Shown: in pieces, positions 35,424 through 46,074 of the stretch
Numbering within the stretch: position 1 is the stretch's first letter
How the letters are laid out: every line of letters starts with the position of its first letter
From: Pseudomonas sp. ATCC PTA-122608
GTDB lineage: Bacteria > Pseudomonadota > Gammaproteobacteria > Pseudomonadales > Pseudomonadaceae
Length of the DNA stretch: 64,000 nt
Direction: 5' to 3'
Assembly: GCF_001952855.1 (NCBI RefSeq)
Contig: NZ_LPNO01000001.1
Location: 101,469 to 165,468 of the forward strand
Translations under genes and position numbers: made by a program
Notes under the pieces: model-generated
The model's input: the letters and a program-made list of their open reading frames with translations, nothing else
Databases searched by the model: none
Told to the model about the DNA's origin: nothing

Positions 35424-36073
35424 TCGTCGGAACAGCCTTTGGAACACCGCTTGAGCCGCGCCTCCAGATTCTTGTCTGGCATGGCGTGGCTACGCAGGGC
35501 GTTGACGGTCTGCTCGACATAATCGCGAGTGGTCCCGTAACGCCCGCAAGCGCTTTGCAACACGTGATTCAGCACGATATCGGGCAAATTCCCGGCATAG
35601 CTGGGCAGGTGCCGTTCCAAAACAAATCCCAATGCCTGCACCTGGCTGCCATCTTCAAGACGGCAGGTGAGCCAGTGTGGCCGGTAGGACGGGTAAGGCA
35701 TCTCGCGCTGCCACAAGGCATAAAGCGAAGCCTCCAGCTGATCTTCCGGCAAGCGGTAGGCAAACCCACTGCACGAGCCACCACGATCCAGGCCAAACAC
35801 CAACCCCGGTGTTTCCGGCGTGCCCCGGTGCTCATGGGACCAGAGGTACAAACCCCGGTGATAACCGTGGACCCGAGCCCGCATGCGTTGTGTGGACGAA
35901 CATTCAGGCCGCCAGATCAGCGAACCATAAGCGAATAGCCAGACCGGCCCACCCTTATGCAAAGCCATGGTGGCTTGCATCGAGCTCATCAACTGTTCGT
36001 GAGTGAGTTGCGGCCCCAGATCGAGCCGCGGAGGGTAAGCCAATTGCAAAAGATCAGATTCAATGGCGGTCAT
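35420..36073 (-). CDS. chaC: ChaC-family gamma-glutamylcyclotransferase
   Basis: 217-residue enzyme that cleaves glutathione to 5-oxoproline and Cys-Gly in the cytoplasm. The signature [14 protein letters not shown] (about 44-57) is the nucleotide-like binding loop of the fold; the catalytic glutamate region is around [16 protein letters not shown]. It follows the TonB-dependent receptor by 40 bases on the same strand, without a visible terminator, so co-transcription is likely. It is convergent with glpT, overlapping by four bases. Confidence 0.9.
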   Translation of the reverse strand: MTAIESDLLQLAYPPRLDLGPQLTHEQLMSSMQATMALHKGGPVWLFAYGSLIWRPECSSTQRMRARVHGYHRGLYLWSHEHRGTPETPGLVFGLDRGGSCSGFAYRLPEDQLEASLYALWQREMPYPSYRPHWLTCRLEDGSQVQALGFVLERHLPSYAGNLPDIVLNHVLQSACGRYGTTRDYVEQTVNALRSHAMPDKNLEARLKRCSKGCSDD

Positions 36074-36113
36074 GGCAAATCGCTTAGGTCTCCTTTGTTG
36101 TTACGAGAAGCTG

Positions 36114-38507
36114 TTACCAGTTGTAAGCAACTTTACCGTAATAGAACGCGCCGCTGTAACCGTACGGCGAAAAAGTGCTATAGGCCAAATTGCCACCACT
36201 GCTGGCGTAGGCATTGAGTTTTTCCGGGTACTTGTCGGTGACGTTGTCGCCGCCAACGGTGAAGGTCCAGTTTTTCAGCTTGTAGTCGGCTGACAGGTCC
36301 AACAGCCAAGCGGCCTTGAAGCTCTGGTCGTTGGCCGGGTCGGCCTGGTAGCTGGTAAATGAACCATAGCGCACCAAATTACTGTGCAGCGCCCAATTGC
36401 CGAAGCTCAGGTCATTGCCCAGGCTCAGCTTGTGCTGAGGCGTGGTGTCGCCCAACAGGCCGATGCGTTCGCGACGATCCACCCGGACCAGGCTCGCACC
36501 CAGGCTATCCAGTACAGCCGGGTTGGCTTTTACGTCGGTGACCTTGGTGTGGTTGTAGTTGTAGCCCACGGTGCTGTTCCAGCGCACACCGTTGTCCAGC
36601 TGGTAGCGATAGTTGGCCACCAGGTCGACGCCGTTGGTGGTGGTATCGGTGGCATTGGTGAAGTAACGCACGGTGGTGTAGTTGATGTTGCCGACGCCGT
36701 TGGCCTGCAGGTACGCCAGCGCAGCCGGGTTCTTGCTCAGATCCAGATTGGAGGACAGGCTGATGCGGTCGCTGATGTCGATACGGTAGACATCGGCGGT
36801 CACGGTCAGGTTGTCGGTCGGCTCCAGCACCAGGCCGAGGCTGTAGTTGCGGGACTTCTCGGCTTTCAGGTCTTCAGCGCCGAGCAGGCGCGCCACCTGG
36901 CTGTTGGCCGGGAACGTACCGGCTTCCTGGATGGTGTTGCCGATCAGCTGCGACGAGGTGTAGGCGAAGTTTTGCTGCGCCAGGGACGGCGCGCGGAAAC
37001 CGTTGGATACACTGCCGCGCAAGGCCACTTGCGGGGTGAAGTCGTAGCGGGCCGAGAGCGAGCCGCTGACGTTGGAGCCAAAATCACTGTAGTCCTCATG
37101 ACGCACGGCAGCCGAGGCGCTGAGTTTTTCGGTGAAGTTGGTTTCCAGGTCCAGGTACTGCGCCCAGTTATGGCGCGTGCTGGTGCCGGCGTCGGAATCC
37201 CGGAAGCCGCCCAGGCCCGAACTGCCGGTCTGGTAGTAGGACTCCGGGTCGCCCGCCTTGATCTGGTAACCCTGGTCCAGGTATTCGCCACCGAACGCTA
37301 CCGACACCGGATACGGCAACCAGCCCAGGCTGAATTCCCGCGACAGGTCCAGGCTGAGTTGCTTCTGATCATTGACCAAAGTGCCGTTGTCGAACTTGCG
37401 CGGCGTCGCCAGGCCCAGTGAGGTGTTGATGGTTTCGGTACCGATCTGGTACTGGTTCTTGCCATAGTTGACCGACACATCGTAGTGCCAGTCATAGGCC
37501 AACAGGCCGCGCAGACCGACCGCCAGGGACGTGTCTTCCACGTCGCCGCGAATCAGTGGCAAGTAGCCGTTGGGGTTGAGCGCAGGAATATTGTTGCTCG
37601 CGTTGCTGGCCCGGTAGAACGCCGCCGTCTCGCCGCGGGTCTTGCTGTAGCCGCCAAACGCGTAGAATTCGGCGGCTTCGTTGAAGGAGTATTCCGAGTT
37701 GAGAAACAGCTTGCCCTGGTCGGTAGCCGGCTCGCCCTGGCGGAATACTCGCTGGCCATAGGTCGTCGAACCAACGCTGCCCGGACGCAGATCCTTGCCG
37801 GCGCGGTTTGTGTAATCGTTGTCGGCACCTTCGGCCGAGATATTGATAAAGCCGTTATCGCCCAGCGCCACACCGGTGTTGCCGCTGAGATTGCGCTGGA
37901 TACCGTCACCCTTCTTGTACTCACCGAACTTGCTGGTGATCGAGCCACCGTGGTCGTCATGCTTGAGGATCACGTTGATCACCCCGGCAATCGCATCGGA
38001 CCCGTAGCGGGCGGACGCGCCGTCCCGCAGCACTTCAATATGGTCGACCGCCGACAGTGGGATCGCATTCAGATCGGCCGGTGCCGAGCCGCGCCCCACT
38101 GCGCCGCCGAGGTTGACGAAGGCACTGGTGTGGCGGCGCTTGCCGTTAACCAGCACCAACACCTGGTCCGGTGACAGGCCGCGCAGTTGCGCCGGGCGTA
38201 CCAATTCGGCGCCGTCTACCAGGCTGGGGCGTGGAAAGTTGATGGACGGAATCAGACGGGCCAACACCGCGCCCAATTCATCAGAGCCGGTGCTGCGCAA
38301 GGTGTCGCCGGAAATCACATCGATGGGCGACAGCGAAGCACTGGCAGTGCGCTCTTGGGCGCGGGTGCCGGTCACGATGACTGTGTCGAGTTTGGGTACA
38401 TCGGCAGTGGCCGTTTCGGCGGCTGCCACTGGACTGAATCCCACAGCGGTCAGCAAATTAGCCGACAAAATCGCCGTGTACAGCAGGTGCTGCTTGTTGC
38501 TCCCCAT
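36114..38507 (-). CDS. TonB-dependent outer-membrane receptor
   Basis: 797-residue receptor with a long signal peptide ending AAAE. A TonB-box-like segment (LDTVIVTGTRAQERT) leads into the plug domain (about 60-180), with the motifs RGLSPDQVLVLVNGKRRHTS and DHIEVLRDGASARYGSDAIAGVINVIL. The 22-strand barrel follows and ends YYGKVAYNW with a terminal aromatic. No STN signalling domain is present, so it does not signal through an ECF sigma factor. Siderophore, cobalamin or carbohydrate cannot be told apart; no Fur box was recognised. AAGGGGAG supports the start. Confidence 0.9.
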   Translation of the reverse strand: MGSNKQHLLYTAILSANLLTAVGFSPVAAAETATADVPKLDTVIVTGTRAQERTASASLSPIDVISGDTLRSTGSDELGAVLARLIPSINFPRPSLVDGAELVRPAQLRGLSPDQVLVLVNGKRRHTSAFVNLGGAVGRGSAPADLNAIPLSAVDHIEVLRDGASARYGSDAIAGVINVILKHDDHGGSITSKFGEYKKGDGIQRNLSGNTGVALGDNGFINISAEGADNDYTNRAGKDLRPGSVGSTTYGQRVFRQGEPATDQGKLFLNSEYSFNEAAEFYAFGGYSKTRGETAAFYRASNASNNIPALNPNGYLPLIRGDVEDTSLAVGLRGLLAYDWHYDVSVNYGKNQYQIGTETINTSLGLATPRKFDNGTLVNDQKQLSLDLSREFSLGWLPYPVSVAFGGEYLDQGYQIKAGDPESYYQTGSSGLGGFRDSDAGTSTRHNWAQYLDLETNFTEKLSASAAVRHEDYSDFGSNVSGSLSARYDFTPQVALRGSVSNGFRAPSLAQQNFAYTSSQLIGNTIQEAGTFPANSQVARLLGAEDLKAEKSRNYSLGLVLEPTDNLTVTADVYRIDISDRISLSSNLDLSKNPAALAYLQANGVGNINYTTVRYFTNATDTTTNGVDLVANYRYQLDNGVRWNSTVGYNYNHTKVTDVKANPAVLDSLGASLVRVDRRERIGLLGDTTPQHKLSLGNDLSFGNWALHSNLVRYGSFTSYQADPANDQSFKAAWLLDLSADYKLKNWTFTVGGDNVTDKYPEKLNAYASSGGNLAYSTFSPYGYSGAFYYGKVAYNW

Positions 38508-38836
38508 ACCGCTCCCCTTGGAATCAAAAGCCAGAACGTCAATGCTCTGAGCTCATACGATCGATCCGTGTGGCGGACGGTGGCGGTCATTTATTGGTTA
38601 TTGGCAGAAAGTCGGTAGTCCGTTGTCATATAGCTTAATGATATTTATGTAACAAATTAAATACCTTTAAAGAATAAGCGAATGCATAAGCCCGGGTCGC
38701 TCCGCTCATCAGGATTGGCCGCCTCAATCCCTGTAGTTTCAGCGCACGTTCAGCCTAGAGGCGCGGGGAGCCTTCAAAATAGGCACTTATCACGACCCAC
38801 TTAGCCGCCAACCGCACCGACTATCGAGGTCGCACC
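38508..38836. other. Divergent promoter region, no gene seen
   Basis: About 330 bases between the divergent TonB receptor and small barrel-protein genes. Bases 38590-38690 are AT rich (cttaatgatatttatgtaac, then aaattaaatacctttaaag) and are the likely promoter area. I saw no open frame with a ribosome site, no clear Fur box and no REP sequence. Confidence 0.6.
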
Positions 38837-39313
38837 ATGAAATACCGACTTTCCAGCCTGCTGCTCCTGGCACAGGCCACCACCGCCCTGGCGGTGGAAG
38901 CACCCAGCCAAGACGAAAAAGGCTTCTGGTACGCCCAGACAAGCGTCTACACCCGGCATTTTGCGCCAGACAAGGACCACAACAACAATCAGGACCTGAT
39001 CGGCCTGGAGCGCAATGAAGCGTCAGGCCTGGTGTATGGCGGGGCGACATTTCGCAACTCGTTCAGACAGCGGTCGTACTACGCCTACGCCGGCAAACGC
39101 TACGACATGACCGATTATCCGGTGTACCTGAAGCTCACAGGCGGCGTGATCCAGGGCTATCGCGGCAAGTACCGCGACAAGATTCCGCTGAATGGACTGG
39201 GAGTGGCGCCGGTGATCATCCCGTCCGTGGGCACTCACTACGGGCCGGTTGCCGCCGAGCTGGTGTTGCTCGGGTTTAATGCGGCGATGGTGACGACGGG
39301 CGTGCGGTTTTAA
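38837..39313 (+). CDS. Small outer-membrane barrel-like protein of unknown function
   Basis: 158 residues with a signal peptide (MKYRLSSLLLLAQATTALA). The mature chain starts with GFWYAQTSVYTRHFAPDKDHNNNQDLIGLE, has aromatic strands (SYYAYAGKRYDM; VYLKLTGGVIQGYRGKYRD) and ends VTTGVRF, a barrel-type C-terminus. The size and layout recall PagP-like 8-stranded barrels, but I see no reliable family match. I recall similar Pseudomonas proteins carrying a glycerol-3-phosphate transporter label, which this sequence does not support. Confidence 0.75.
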   Translation: MKYRLSSLLLLAQATTALAVEAPSQDEKGFWYAQTSVYTRHFAPDKDHNNNQDLIGLERNEASGLVYGGATFRNSFRQRSYYAYAGKRYDMTDYPVYLKLTGGVIQGYRGKYRDKIPLNGLGVAPVIIPSVGTHYGPVAAELVLLGFNAAMVTTGVRF

Positions 39314-39333
39314 TTGAGCCGCTGAAGGGCTTC

Positions 39334-39463
39334 TGTGGCGAGGGAGTTTGCTCCCGCTGGGTCGCGAAGCGGCCCCTGAAGTTCATGCGGTCTTTCAGAT
39401 AGAACCCAGCGACTGTTTTAGGGCTGCTACGCAGCCCAGCGGGAGCAAGCTCCCTCGCCACAG
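39334..39463. repeat. REP-like repeat pair, second family
   Basis: Inverted copies of tgtggcgagggagtttgctc (left) and its complement (right), with internal gggtcgcgaagcggcccc and gggctgctacgcagccc units, separated by about 60 bases. It lies between convergent genes. The left copy carries a single T for C change. Confidence 0.85.
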
Positions 39464-39464
39464 G

Positions 39465-40433
39465 TTACGGACGGGGTGCGTAGGCAAACACATCGGCACG
39501 CATCTGGTGCGCATCCATACCAGCCTCGACCAACGCATCCAGGGTGCCATAGATCATCGCCGGTGAGCCGCTGGCGTAGACGTACACGGCCTTGAGGTCG
39601 CTGATGTCTTCGCACACCGCTTCATGCAGCAACCCGCAGCGCCCTTCCCAGCCACACAGGTCGCTGACCACTTTGTGCAGGAACAGGTTGGGCAGTTGCA
39701 GCCATTGGTCCCAGTGCTCGATCTCGTAGAAATCTTCCGGTCGACGTACACCCCAATACAGATGCACCGGGTGCTTGAAGCCACTGGCGCGACAGTGTTC
39801 GATCAGGCTGTGCATCTGCGCCATGCCGGTACCGGCGGCGATCAGCACCAGCGGCCCGTCGGGCAGTTCGGCCAAGTGGGTATCGCCAAACGGCATTTCG
39901 ATGCGGGCCATCTGGTTGCGCTGCAACTGCTCCAGCAGGCTGCGGGCACTGTCTTCACGGGCCAGTACGTGCAATTCCAGCTCGCGCCCGGCGTGGGGCG
40001 CCGAAGCCAGGGAGAACGCCGACTTCTCGCCGTTTTCCCGTTCGATCATCAGGTATTGCCCGGCGTGGTAACGCACTGCCTTGCCGGCCGGAGCCCGCAG
40101 GCGCACGCGCCACACGTCACCGCCCACTTCAACGCACTCACTCAGTTGGCAAGACAATTTGCGCACCGGCAACTCTCCCGGCGCCAGCACGCCATCCCAC
40201 AACACAATGCAATCTTCCAGCGGTTCGGCAATGCAGGTAAAAAACTCGCCATGGTCACGCACCTCACCGGCTTGCTGCACCCGGCCTTCCACCAGCAGCG
40301 CTGCACATACGTGGCACACACCATTGCGGCACGCCTGGGGGCAATCGTAGCCCAGGCGTCGCGCGCCCTCGAGAATCCGCTCGCCGGGCGTCAGTTCAAG
40401 TACCGCACCGGAAGGCTGCAGGGTTACACGCAT
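39465..40433 (-). CDS. Ferredoxin-domain NAD(P)H:flavin oxidoreductase
   Basis: 322-residue reductase with an N-terminal plant-type 2Fe-2S ferredoxin domain (ligands in CRNGVCHVC, Cys35/40/43, and a fourth Cys in FFTCIAEP). A ferredoxin-reductase module follows, with FAD-binding RYHAGQYLMIE and NAD-binding LVLIAAGTGMAQMHSLIEH. It is often labelled CDP-6-deoxy-glucoseen reductase, without glycan context here. The gene begins inside the ubiD stop codon (TGATG), so the two are coupled. E. coli has ubiD followed by the flavin reductase fre, so this may be the functional analogue. Confidence 0.87.
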   Translation of the reverse strand: MRVTLQPSGAVLELTPGERILEGARRLGYDCPQACRNGVCHVCAALLVEGRVQQAGEVRDHGEFFTCIAEPLEDCIVLWDGVLAPGELPVRKLSCQLSECVEVGGDVWRVRLRAPAGKAVRYHAGQYLMIERENGEKSAFSLASAPHAGRELELHVLAREDSARSLLEQLQRNQMARIEMPFGDTHLAELPDGPLVLIAAGTGMAQMHSLIEHCRASGFKHPVHLYWGVRRPEDFYEIEHWDQWLQLPNLFLHKVVSDLCGWEGRCGLLHEAVCEDISDLKAVYVYASGSPAMIYGTLDALVEAGMDAHQMRADVFAYAPRP

Positions 40434-41899
40434 CAATCTATTCCTAATTCTTTCCAGAGCGCATCCACACGGGCAGTCACCGCTTCGTCCTTGACGATCA
40501 CGCGGCCCCATTCTCGGGTAGTTTCACCCGGCCACTTATGGGTGGCATCCAGGCCCATTTTCGAGCCGAGGCCCGATACCGGCGAGGCAAAGTCGAGGTA
40601 GTCGATCGGCGTGTTATCGATCATCACCGTGTCGCGCTTGGGGTCCATGCGCGTGGTGATGGCCCAGATCACGTCGTTCCAGTCCCGGGCGTTGATGTCG
40701 TCGTCGGTGACAATAACGAACTTGGTGTACATGAACTGTCGCAAAAACGACCACACACCCAGCATTACCCGCTTGGCGTGGCCGGGGTACGACTTCTTCA
40801 TCGTCACGATGGCCATGCGGTACGAGCAGCCTTCGGGCGGCAAGTAGAAGTCGGTGATTTCCGGAAACTGCTTTTGCAGGATCGGCACAAACACTTCGTT
40901 CAACGCCACGCCGAGGATCGCCGGCTCATCCGGCGGACGGCCAGTGTAGGTGCTGTGGTAGATCGGCTTGATTCGGTGGGTGATGCGCTCGACGGTGAAC
41001 ACCGGGAAGCTGTCGACTTCGTTGTAGTAGCCGGTGTGGTCGCCGTACGGGCCTTCATCGGCCATCTCGCCGGGGTGAATCACGCCTTCAAGGATGATTT
41101 CGGCGGTGGCCGGCACTTGCAGGTCATTACCACGGCATTTCACCAACTCGGTGCGGTTACCGCGCAACAGACCGGCGAAAGCATACTCGGAAAGGCTGTC
41201 GGGCACTGGCGTGACCGCGCCGAGAATGGTCGCCGGGTCAGCGCCCAGGGCCACCGAAACAGGGAATGGCTTGCCGGGATGCTTTTCGCACCACTCACGG
41301 AAATCCAGCGCGCCGCCACGGTGGCTCAGCCAGCGCATGATGACCTTGTTGCGGCCAATTACTTGCTGACGGTAGATGCCGAGGTTCTGGCGGTCCTTGT
41401 TCGGGCCTTTGGTGACGGTCAGGCCCCAGGTGATCAGCGGGCCGACGTCGCCAGGCCAGCAGGTTTGCACGGGGAGCATGCCGAGGTCGACGTCATCGCC
41501 TTCGATGACCACTTCCTGGCATACCGCGTCTTTTACGACCTTGGGGGCCATGGCGATGATCTTGCGGAAGATTGGCAGCTTCGACCAGGCGTCCTTCAGA
41601 CCCTTGGGTGGCTCGGGTTCCTTGAGGAAGGCCAGCAGCTTGCCGATCTCCCGCAGTTCGCTGACAGACTCGGCGCCCATGCCAAACGCAACGCGGTCGG
41701 GGGTGCCGAACAGGTTGCCGAGCACCGGGATATCAAAGCCCACCGGATTTTCGAACAGCAGCGCCGGGCCCTTGTTACGCAAGGTGCGGTCGCAAATCTC
41801 AGTCATCTCCAGGACCGGGGAAATCGGCACCTGGATACGTTTCAACTCTCCGCGCTGCTCAAGTTGCTGCACGAAATCCCGAAGATCCTTGAATTTCAT
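40433..41899 (-). CDS. ubiD: 4-hydroxy-3-polyprenylbenzoate decarboxylase UbiD
   Basis: 488-residue prenylated-FMN-dependent decarboxylase of ubiquinone biosynthesis, removing the carboxyl group from the polyprenylated ring. Family features: [21 protein letters not shown] at the N-terminus, [14 protein letters not shown], and the active-site region [12 protein letters not shown] with the nearby acidic residues. The length equals the standard UbiD. I chose the start MKFKDLRDF; four upstream in-frame residues lack support. The cofactor synthase UbiX must be encoded elsewhere. Confidence 0.95.
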   Translation of the reverse strand: MKFKDLRDFVQQLEQRGELKRIQVPISPVLEMTEICDRTLRNKGPALLFENPVGFDIPVLGNLFGTPDRVAFGMGAESVSELREIGKLLAFLKEPEPPKGLKDAWSKLPIFRKIIAMAPKVVKDAVCQEVVIEGDDVDLGMLPVQTCWPGDVGPLITWGLTVTKGPNKDRQNLGIYRQQVIGRNKVIMRWLSHRGGALDFREWCEKHPGKPFPVSVALGADPATILGAVTPVPDSLSEYAFAGLLRGNRTELVKCRGNDLQVPATAEIILEGVIHPGEMADEGPYGDHTGYYNEVDSFPVFTVERITHRIKPIYHSTYTGRPPDEPAILGVALNEVFVPILQKQFPEITDFYLPPEGCSYRMAIVTMKKSYPGHAKRVMLGVWSFLRQFMYTKFVIVTDDDINARDWNDVIWAITTRMDPKRDTVMIDNTPIDYLDFASPVSGLGSKMGLDATHKWPGETTREWGRVIVKDEAVTARVDALWKELGID

Positions 41900-41988
41900 T
41901 AACCATGCCACCCGTAAAATAGGCGTACATCCTACCTGCTCTTACGGTCGCTGGCAGCTTATTGAGCAGCATTGCCGACGACACAGAC

Positions 41989-43974
41989 TCAAAGAGCGGA
42001 TGCCTGGGTTTCATTGCGCAAGGCTTTGAACAACGGTTCAAGGAACGCCTCGACATACCGCGAGCCGACCGCCGAGAGGTGATTGTCGTCGGTGTACAGC
42101 GACTGACCGTCCAGTTCCACGCGACACCAGTCATTCGCACTGCATAGCTTAGGCGCCGGATCCATTACCTTTACCCCGGGATCAGCCGCCGCGATGCGCT
42201 CGAATACGCTGCTGATATAGGCCTGGCGCTGGAGGTGATCAGCCAGGGGCATGCCTTCTTTGTCGGTGGGACGGCCAAGCATCGCCAGGCGACTGAGGCG
42301 GTAAGGCGGATTGAATTCCTGCAGGGGGACTTCCTTGACCAGCCACACCCGATGGCCGCTGGCGCGCAATTGCTGCACAAGGGCGCCCAAGCTTTCAGCG
42401 AAGCGCCGCTCGGCGAAGGCGCGGTCATAGGTTCCGGTCGCCGGGTCCAGCAACGAAGCCTCGGTGTCACCATCGCGCTGCCCATAGACGTACAGGCTCC
42501 AGCGCGCCACCAGCACCACATCGCTAAAGGTTTCCTTGCCGAGCAGTTGGATGACCTGCTGGTTAAAGGTCAAGCAGCCCGGAACGCTTTCCTTGCGATT
42601 AAACGGCAAGCAACCGGCATAACCTGCCTGGGTGACGCTGACACCGTACTTGCTGGCGCCGTCTCGCAACGCCGGAACCAGCGCCGTGGCATGGCTATCG
42701 CCCCATACCAACGCGCGTGTCGGCGCGGACTGAGGTCCGAAATGACAAAATCCATGATGGCGATTTTTTCCACCATCCACCAGGCAGGCCATGAGGTCCG
42801 GGCCCCACTCGCGCGCCTGGGCAAATTGCAGCGCCTCGGGCGACAGGCGCCAAGGCAACCCCTTTGTCCAGACCAGGCCTTTGCCGAGCAGCCCCACCGC
42901 CAGCAGCGCGATACCCGCCACCACCAGGATTTGCTTGCGTCCTGCCAACAACCGACGCTCACGGAACGGCGCCTCGACGAATCGCCAGGATCCGTAACCC
43001 AGCACCAGGCTCAACACAAACAGCGCACCAAGCTCCCATGGCCCCAGGCCATCGACACTGGCGTACTTGCCGAACACGTAGACCGGCCAATGCCACAGGT
43101 ACCAAGAGTAGGAGATCAGGCCGATCCCAACCAGCAAACGGCTACCCAGCAGCTTGCTCGCCAGGGTGGCTTGCTGGCCGTTGGCCCAAATCAGGCAGAC
43201 CACGCCCACCACCGGCAACAGCGCTGCGGCGCCGGGAAACGGCGTGCTTGGGTCATAGGCGAAGACCGCCAGCAGGATCAGGCCAAGACCGGCAAGGCTG
43301 ACGACCTGCGCCAATGCCGGGCTCGCGCGGTACTGGCGTACAGGCATAACCGCCAGCATTGCGCCCGCCAACAGTTCCCAGGCACGCATCTGCAGCAGGA
43401 AAAAGGCTCTTTCCGGAGCGTGGGCCACCGCCCACGTACTCATCCCGAACGACACCAGCAACAACACAAACAGCGCCGCACGCCAGTGTTTGAGCCGGCT
43501 CGACAGTACTGTCAGCAACAGAGGAAAAAGAATGTAGAACTGTTCTTCAACCGACAATGACCAGGTATGCAGCAACGGCTTGATGTCGGAGGCCACATCA
43601 AAGTAGCCGTCCTGGCGCATGAAAAACAGGTTGGAGATAAACACCACCTGGTTGTGAATCGAGCGCCCCAACTCGCTGTAATCCTTGGGCGCCAGCAAAA
43701 ACCAGCCCACCACCAGCGTGCCGAGCATCATCACAAACAGTGCTGGCAGGATACGCCGCGCTCGCCGGGCCCAGAAGCCGACAAAACTGAAGCGCCCGGC
43801 CTCACGTTCACGCCAGATGATCGAGGTGATCAAGTAACCGGAGATCACGAAAAATACATCAACACCGACAAAGCCGCCGGTGAAGCCCGGTACACCAAAA
43901 TGAAACAGCACAACAGCGAGAACGGCAATGGCACGCAGGCCGTCAATGTCCCTGCGATAAGCGAGAATGGTCAT
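41989..43974 (-). CDS. OafA/YrhL-type O-acyltransferase with SGNH domain
   Basis: 661-residue inner-membrane protein. An acyltransferase-3 domain (about 1-360, ten or more membrane segments) has the motifs YRRDIDGLRAIAVLAVVLFHF (catalytic His) and VDVFFVISGYLIT. A periplasmic SGNH hydrolase-like domain follows, with the GDSH block (ALVWGDSHATALVP) and the DxxH block (YTDDNHLSAVGSRY). Such fusions O-acetylate LPS O-antigen or other surface glycans. The start MTILAYRRDIDG is set by the conserved motif. No glycan cluster is adjacent; it sits before rho, as I recall in P. aeruginosa. Confidence 0.9.
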   Translation of the reverse strand: MTILAYRRDIDGLRAIAVLAVVLFHFGVPGFTGGFVGVDVFFVISGYLITSIIWREREAGRFSFVGFWARRARRILPALFVMMLGTLVVGWFLLAPKDYSELGRSIHNQVVFISNLFFMRQDGYFDVASDIKPLLHTWSLSVEEQFYILFPLLLTVLSSRLKHWRAALFVLLLVSFGMSTWAVAHAPERAFFLLQMRAWELLAGAMLAVMPVRQYRASPALAQVVSLAGLGLILLAVFAYDPSTPFPGAAALLPVVGVVCLIWANGQQATLASKLLGSRLLVGIGLISYSWYLWHWPVYVFGKYASVDGLGPWELGALFVLSLVLGYGSWRFVEAPFRERRLLAGRKQILVVAGIALLAVGLLGKGLVWTKGLPWRLSPEALQFAQAREWGPDLMACLVDGGKNRHHGFCHFGPQSAPTRALVWGDSHATALVPALRDGASKYGVSVTQAGYAGCLPFNRKESVPGCLTFNQQVIQLLGKETFSDVVLVARWSLYVYGQRDGDTEASLLDPATGTYDRAFAERRFAESLGALVQQLRASGHRVWLVKEVPLQEFNPPYRLSRLAMLGRPTDKEGMPLADHLQRQAYISSVFERIAAADPGVKVMDPAPKLCSANDWCRVELDGQSLYTDDNHLSAVGSRYVEAFLEPLFKALRNETQASAL

Positions 43975-44077
43975 AAATCTTGTTGTTTGCCTGATCAGAT
44001 TGACAGCGAGTGTAGTCACACCCGCAAATTTGTTTCTAAACAGACACACACTAAGGCCAAACCTCCTTTTTCAGAAA

Positions 44078-44107
44078 CAAAAAAAATGGCGCCCCATGGG
44101 GCGCCAT
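44078..44107 (-). terminator. Rho-independent terminator of the rho gene
   Basis: Perfect 11-bp self-complementary stem ATGGCGCCCCA/TGGGGCGCCAT followed on the minus strand by eight T. It stands 22 bases after the rho stop codon. Confidence 0.92.
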
Positions 44108-44129
44108 CCTTTTTGACCGAAGCGTCGTG

Positions 44130-45389
<1,260 letters not shown>

Positions 45390-45585
45390 ATAGGAATGAC
45401 GTAATCATTTATGGAGGGGGGGAAATTAAGCTTTTGGCTTAATGAGGCCGCGCCGCAGAGAAGGCGACAGGATCGCGTACTAATCGAAAAGGAGAGCGTC
45501 GGCGACGGCTTGCAGGGGGCAGTGGAGAAACCAGTGCGGGGCCGAATGTACCACCTGAATTTCAGAGCGTCTAGCCCTGTCTCAC
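45390..45585 (-). promoter_or_regulatory. rho leader region
   Basis: About 200 bases without a gene between the trxA terminator and the rho ATG. rho genes in other bacteria are autoregulated by Rho-dependent attenuation in a long leader, and this spacing is compatible. I saw no conserved small frame or specific motif. Confidence 0.4.
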
Positions 45586-45612
45586 GAAAAAGCCCCGCAA
45601 TTTGCGGGGCCT
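45586..45612 (-). terminator. Rho-independent terminator of trxA
   Basis: Stem GCCCCGCAA/TTGCGGGGC with a short loop, followed on the minus strand by T5, 12 bases after the trxA stop. Confidence 0.9.
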
Positions 45613-45623
45613 TTTGAGGACGC

Positions 45624-45953
45624 TTAGATGTTGGCGTCGAGGAAAGCTTGCAGCTGGGACTTCGACAGCGCGCCGACCTTGGTGGCCTCGACATTGCCGT
45701 TCTTGAACAGCATCAGGGTTGGGATACCACGCACGCCGTGCTTGGCCGGGGTTTCCTGGTTGTCGTCGATGTTCAGCTTGGCAATGGTCAACTTGCCTTC
45801 GTAAGTGGTGGCAATGTCGTCCAGGACCGGAGCGATCATTTTGCAAGGACCGCACCACTCAGCCCAGTAGTCAACCAGCACCGGGCCCTGGGCCTTCAGT
45901 ACTTCGGCCTCAAAGGTCGCGTCGGTGACGTGCTTGATAAGATCGTTGCTCAT
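45624..45953 (-). CDS. trxA: Thioredoxin 1
   Basis: 109-residue thioredoxin, the general dithiol reductant of the cytoplasm. The active site [17 protein letters not shown] places the redox cysteines at about residues 33 and 36; the cis-proline motif is [14 protein letters not shown]. The start [11 protein letters not shown] gives the family length. It lies upstream of rho on the same strand, each gene with its own terminator. Confidence 0.97.
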   Translation of the reverse strand: MSNDLIKHVTDATFEAEVLKAQGPVLVDYWAEWCGPCKMIAPVLDDIATTYEGKLTIAKLNIDDNQETPAKHGVRGIPTLMLFKNGNVEATKVGALSKSQLQAFLDANI

Positions 45954-46074
45954 GGATGTCTCCGGGTTGTAAGCAAAAAAAACGTTGCCCATCATAGCCG
46001 CCCTTCCCGCGTTCAGGAAGCCGCAGCTGATTGACTCTTGCTATGGTGGTGCATGAGTTTGGGTATAGCCCAAT

